NCBI GenBank assembly: GCA_938002605.1
Contig: CALLAF010000024.1
Coordinates: forward strand, 1 to 64,000
Source: an uncultured Paracoccaceae bacterium
GTDB taxonomy: Bacteria > Pseudomonadota > Alphaproteobacteria > Rhodobacterales > Rhodobacteraceae
DNA length: 64,000 nucleotides
Reading direction: 5' to 3'
Under the pieces are notes generated by a model that saw only the letters and a program-made list of their open reading frames with translations, was not told where the DNA came from and searched no databases. Every line of letters begins with the position of its first letter. Within the stretch, counting starts at the first letter, position 1. This document shows positions 60,835 to 64,000 of this stretch, piece by piece. A program made the position numbers and the translations under genes.

Positions 60835-62343
60835 TCAGTTGCCACCGGGCTTAAACATCGTGGCATCGGCAGCCGCTTTGCGGATTGCGTTCGATTTATG
60901 CACGGTTTCTTGGTACTCGGCCTCAGGGTCGCTGTCATAGACAACGCCGCCGCCCGCTTGGATATAAAGCTTTTCATCCTGCAAAACGGCGGTGCGTAGC
61001 GCAATGCACATATCCATATCGCCATTGGCGCTGAAATAGCCGCAGCCGCCGCCATAGACACCACGTTTTTCCGGCTCAAGCTCATCGATGATTTCCATCG
61101 CGCGGACCTTGGGCGCGCCAGAGACAGTGCCCGCGGGCATCCCAGCAAAGAAAGCCGATAGCGCGTCTTGATCATCGGCTAGTTCGCCAACAACATTCGA
61201 CACGATATGCATCACATGGCTGTAGCGTTCGATAATGAATTCCTCGGTGGGTTTCACCGTGCCGATTTTACTGACCTTGCCAGTGTCGTTGCGGCCCAGA
61301 TCTAGCAGCATTAAATGCTCGGCCAGTTCTTTTTGATCCGCAAGCAAATCAAGCTCGTTTGCTTTGTCTTCGGCCGGGGTTGCGCCACGTGGGCGGGTGC
61401 CTGCGATGGGGCGAATAGTCACCTCATTGCCGAACACGCGGACCAAAATTTCAGGGCTTGCCCCGATGACTTGGAAACCGCCGAAGTTAAAGAAAAACAT
61501 AAACGGCGATGGGTTCGTCCGTCGCAAGCTACGATATAGTGCAAAAGGTGGTTCGCGGAAATCTTGGGTCCAACGCTGCGAAGGAACGACCTGAAAAATA
61601 TCGCCTGCGCGGATATATTCTTTGGCCGTTTCAACGGCCTCAAGGTAAGCGCTATGGCTGAAATTTGACTGTGGCGGGCTCACGGGTGCTGGATCAGCCA
61701 AAGTGCGGCCATCGCCGGGGGCGGGGCGTTCTAGCGCGCGCTGCGCATCCATCACCCGTTCAGCGGCTTGTGCATAGGCGGCGCGCGCATTCAAGCCAGA
61801 ATTCACATAGGCAGGCGACACAAGGATCACGTCACCTTTCACCCCATCCAACACGGCCACCACCGACGGGCGCAGCATCACCGCATCAGGCAGACCCAAT
61901 GGATCAGGGTTCACATCAGGCAGGTGTTCGACCAACCGGATCATGTCATAGCCCAAATAGCCAAATAGCCCGGCAGAGGCCGCAGGTAAATCATCGGGCA
62001 GTGCAATCCGGGATTCTGCGATCAAGGCGCGCAGCGCTGTCAGCGGATCACCTTCCATCGGTTGAAAATCCGTGTCGTCAAACTGCGCGTTGCGGTTCAC
62101 ACGCGATATGGTGCCGCGACATTCCCAAGCTAAATCAGGGTTCATGCCAATAATTGAATAGCGGCCACGGACTTCGCCACCCGTCACACTTTCAAGCATA
62201 AAGGCGTTTTTACCTGCGCCTGAGAGCTTGAGCATCAAAGACACAGGCGTGTCCAAATCCGCAGCGATGCGGGTGTAAACAACCTGATTTTCGCCCGCGT
62301 CATATGCGCGAGCGAAGCTATCGTAATCGGGTAAAAGTGACAT
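60835..62343 (-). CDS. trpE: Anthranilate synthase component I
   Basis: IRPIAGTRPRGATPAEDKANELDLLADQKELAEHLMLLDLGRNDTGKVSKIG; GTVSGAPKVRAMEIIDELEP. Confidence 0.97.
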   Translation of the reverse strand: MSLLPDYDSFARAYDAGENQVVYTRIAADLDTPVSLMLKLSGAGKNAFMLESVTGGEVRGRYSIIGMNPDLAWECRGTISRVNRNAQFDDTDFQPMEGDPLTALRALIAESRIALPDDLPAASAGLFGYLGYDMIRLVEHLPDVNPDPLGLPDAVMLRPSVVAVLDGVKGDVILVSPAYVNSGLNARAAYAQAAERVMDAQRALERPAPGDGRTLADPAPVSPPQSNFSHSAYLEAVETAKEYIRAGDIFQVVPSQRWTQDFREPPFALYRSLRRTNPSPFMFFFNFGGFQVIGASPEILVRVFGNEVTIRPIAGTRPRGATPAEDKANELDLLADQKELAEHLMLLDLGRNDTGKVSKIGTVKPTEEFIIERYSHVMHIVSNVVGELADDQDALSAFFAGMPAGTVSGAPKVRAMEIIDELEPEKRGVYGGGCGYFSANGDMDMCIALRTAVLQDEKLYIQAGGGVVYDSDPEAEYQETVHKSNAIRKAAADATMFKPGGN

Positions 62344-62349
62344 TGTGAC

Positions 62350-64000
62350 CTACTGGAACTGGGCGTTGACCGCGTCCACGGTAGCCTGATTGATATTCAC
62401 GTCGGTGTCTTCTTGCAGCGCGGTTGCGTAGGCGGCAAAGATGTCTTGCGCGATCGCTTGACTTGCGTTTTGCGCGATGCTTTCGACTTGCGCCGCAGTC
62501 AGTTCATCCGTTGTATCGGGGGCGGTAATCGCATCAAGCCGCAAAATCACGGCGCGGTCGCCCGCATTCAATACGGTGAGATCGCCGACAGCGCTTTCAA
62601 ACAGGGTTTCGTTGAATGTGGCAGGGGTGCCTTCGACAAAACCGGTGCGGGTCAGGTTTTCGGCGATCTCTGGGATAAGACCGACTGTATCGAACCCGGT
62701 CAGTGGTTGGATATCCGCAGCTAAAGTATCCGCAAGCGCAAGTACCGCGTCTTGTTGAACTTTGCCCTCAGCACCCGTTGTTGCGTCCGCAAGTACATCC
62801 TCCAACGGCTGCACCGCTGGTGGGGTCACACCGTCAAGGCGCAGTGCAAAGACACCGCCATCGGCCAAATCAATCAGCTCAGCAAAGGCACCTTCTTGTG
62901 CTGCCGCAGCCGCGTCGCGGAAGTTATCGTAGGCTGCGATACCTTCGGCGATATCGGAAGTCCAATTGATGGTCCCAAGCTGCAGATCTGTGCGTTCTGC
63001 CAAATCTTCGAGCGTGGCCCCGCCCGCAACAAGATCAAGAATCACATCCGTGCTGTCAGAAATCACACTGCGCGCGGCATCTGCCGCCAATTCATCGCGC
63101 AATTGCGGCGTGGCTTCTTCAAGCGAGGTTTCCTGCGCGGTCAAGACCGCGTTCATCCGGAAAATTGCGGGCCCAAGCGGGGAATTGAACGGGCCAACGA
63201 CATCGCCAGCGTCGGCGGTGAACACCGCTTCGCCAGCGGCGCGCAGCTCTTCTTGGTCGACATCGCCCATATCGACATCATTCAACGTCAGACCACGTTC
63301 AGTTACCAATTCGTCAAATGTGACTTCACCTGCGTCGACGCGCGCGCGGGCTTCATCTGCTTTGGCCGCATCAAGATAGACCAAACGTTCAACCAATCGG
63401 CGTTCAGGCTGTATAAATTCTGCGATCCGGTCTTGGTACAGCTGTTCAATGGCGGTGTCGGTGACCTCCATCTGGTCTTGGATCATGTCGGGCGTGATCC
63501 AGACATAAGTAATGTCGCGGGTTTCAGGCAGGGTAAATTCTGCAGGGTTTGCGTCGTAATAGGCTTGGATCTGCGCATCCGTTGCGCCGGGCAGGGGTTC
63601 TTCGAGCATATCGGCGCTAACCACAGCCCATGTGGCGCTGCGTTCTTCGCCAATAAAGCCAATCAGGGTTTCGCCAAAAACATCCATTTTTGGCACGCCG
63701 CTTACAACTGCACCTTGCAACAACGTGCGCGACATCTCATCGCGTAGGCTGGTTTCAAAAGCAGCTTCGGATTGGCCGGATTGCTGCATTGACAGACGGT
63801 AGCTTTCTGCGTTAAAGCCGTTTCCTGCTTGGAACGCAGGGATCGCTTTGAGCTGATCAAAGACGCGTTGGTCGCCGACCGACAACCCAAGCTGGGTTGC
63901 TTCATTATCAAGAGTCCGGTTGAGGATCACAGCTTGCAGCGCCTGACGGTCGATGCCAAAACCAACGGCTTGCTGGAAACTGATTTGTGTCCCGAATTGT
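62350..64000 (-). CDS. Peptidyl-prolyl isomerase, SurA/PpiD-like (5' end outside window)
   Basis: SurA_N-like region (VFDQLKAIPAFQAGNGFNAESYRLSMQQSGQSEAAFETSLRDEM) and rotamase-like region; the frame stays open to the window edge (...QISFQQAVGFGIDRQALQAVILNR). Confidence 0.88.
   Translation of the reverse strand, partial: QFGTQISFQQAVGFGIDRQALQAVILNRTLDNEATQLGLSVGDQRVFDQLKAIPAFQAGNGFNAESYRLSMQQSGQSEAAFETSLRDEMSRTLLQGAVVSGVPKMDVFGETLIGFIGEERSATWAVVSADMLEEPLPGATDAQIQAYYDANPAEFTLPETRDITYVWITPDMIQDQMEVTDTAIEQLYQDRIAEFIQPERRLVERLVYLDAAKADEARARVDAGEVTFDELVTERGLTLNDVDMGDVDQEELRAAGEAVFTADAGDVVGPFNSPLGPAIFRMNAVLTAQETSLEEATPQLRDELAADAARSVISDSTDVILDLVAGGATLEDLAERTDLQLGTINWTSDIAEGIAAYDNFRDAAAAAQEGAFAELIDLADGGVFALRLDGVTPPAVQPLEDVLADATTGAEGKVQQDAVLALADTLAADIQPLTGFDTVGLIPEIAENLTRTGFVEGTPATFNETLFESAVGDLTVLNAGDRAVILRLDAITAPDTTDELTAAQVESIAQNASQAIAQDIFAAYATALQEDTDVNINQATVDAVNAQFQ

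Noticed and set aside
1-64000. tRNA, rRNA, CRISPR arrays, toxin-antitoxin pairs, integrase or prophage structural genes
   Set aside because: None recognised by eye on either strand; tRNAscan-SE, Infernal/Rfam and PADLOC/DefenseFinder runs would be needed to exclude them formally.

Overview
The window is a stretch of an alphaproteobacterial chromosome, most likely Rhodobacteraceae / Roseobacter group (inferred from gene content and order, not from a search). It is densely coding and mostly housekeeping: uvrA, queA, lpdA, mmsA, coaD, two gap genes, tkt, zapA, grxD-bolA-purL, murI, argC, ccmE/ccmF/ccmH, gltA, gltX, comEC, lexA, moeA, moaC, trpC, ung, trpD, trpG, trpE and a PpiD-like isomerase running off the right edge. 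No rRNA, tRNA or CRISPR array was recognised by eye. Non-routine observations: (1) the right end of an IS3-type element at the left edge truncates a LysM plus solute-binding gene whose intact paralogue lies about 15 kb away; (2) a three-gene lysis-like cassette (GH108-type muramidase, GTA-type holin, XhlA-like peptide) sits between ccmE and ccmF; (3) a membrane-anchored glutaredoxin-fold protein without the CGFS cysteine lies directly downstream of the monothiol glutaredoxin; (4) LacI-type operators, which I suspect are CceR sites, precede both gap genes, with an unlisted 47-aa membrane ORF between them and a GapB-like cofactor signature in the second gap; (5) two exact GTTC-N7-GTTC SOS boxes, at uvrA and lexA; (6) a candidate sRNA upstream of purL with an anti-Shine-Dalgarno stretch; (7) an eight-fold repeat VWA protein; (8) a GIY-YIG gene remnant and an ung gene inside the trp/moa/moe gene string. 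All assignments come from reading the sequence and family recognition; no searches were run.
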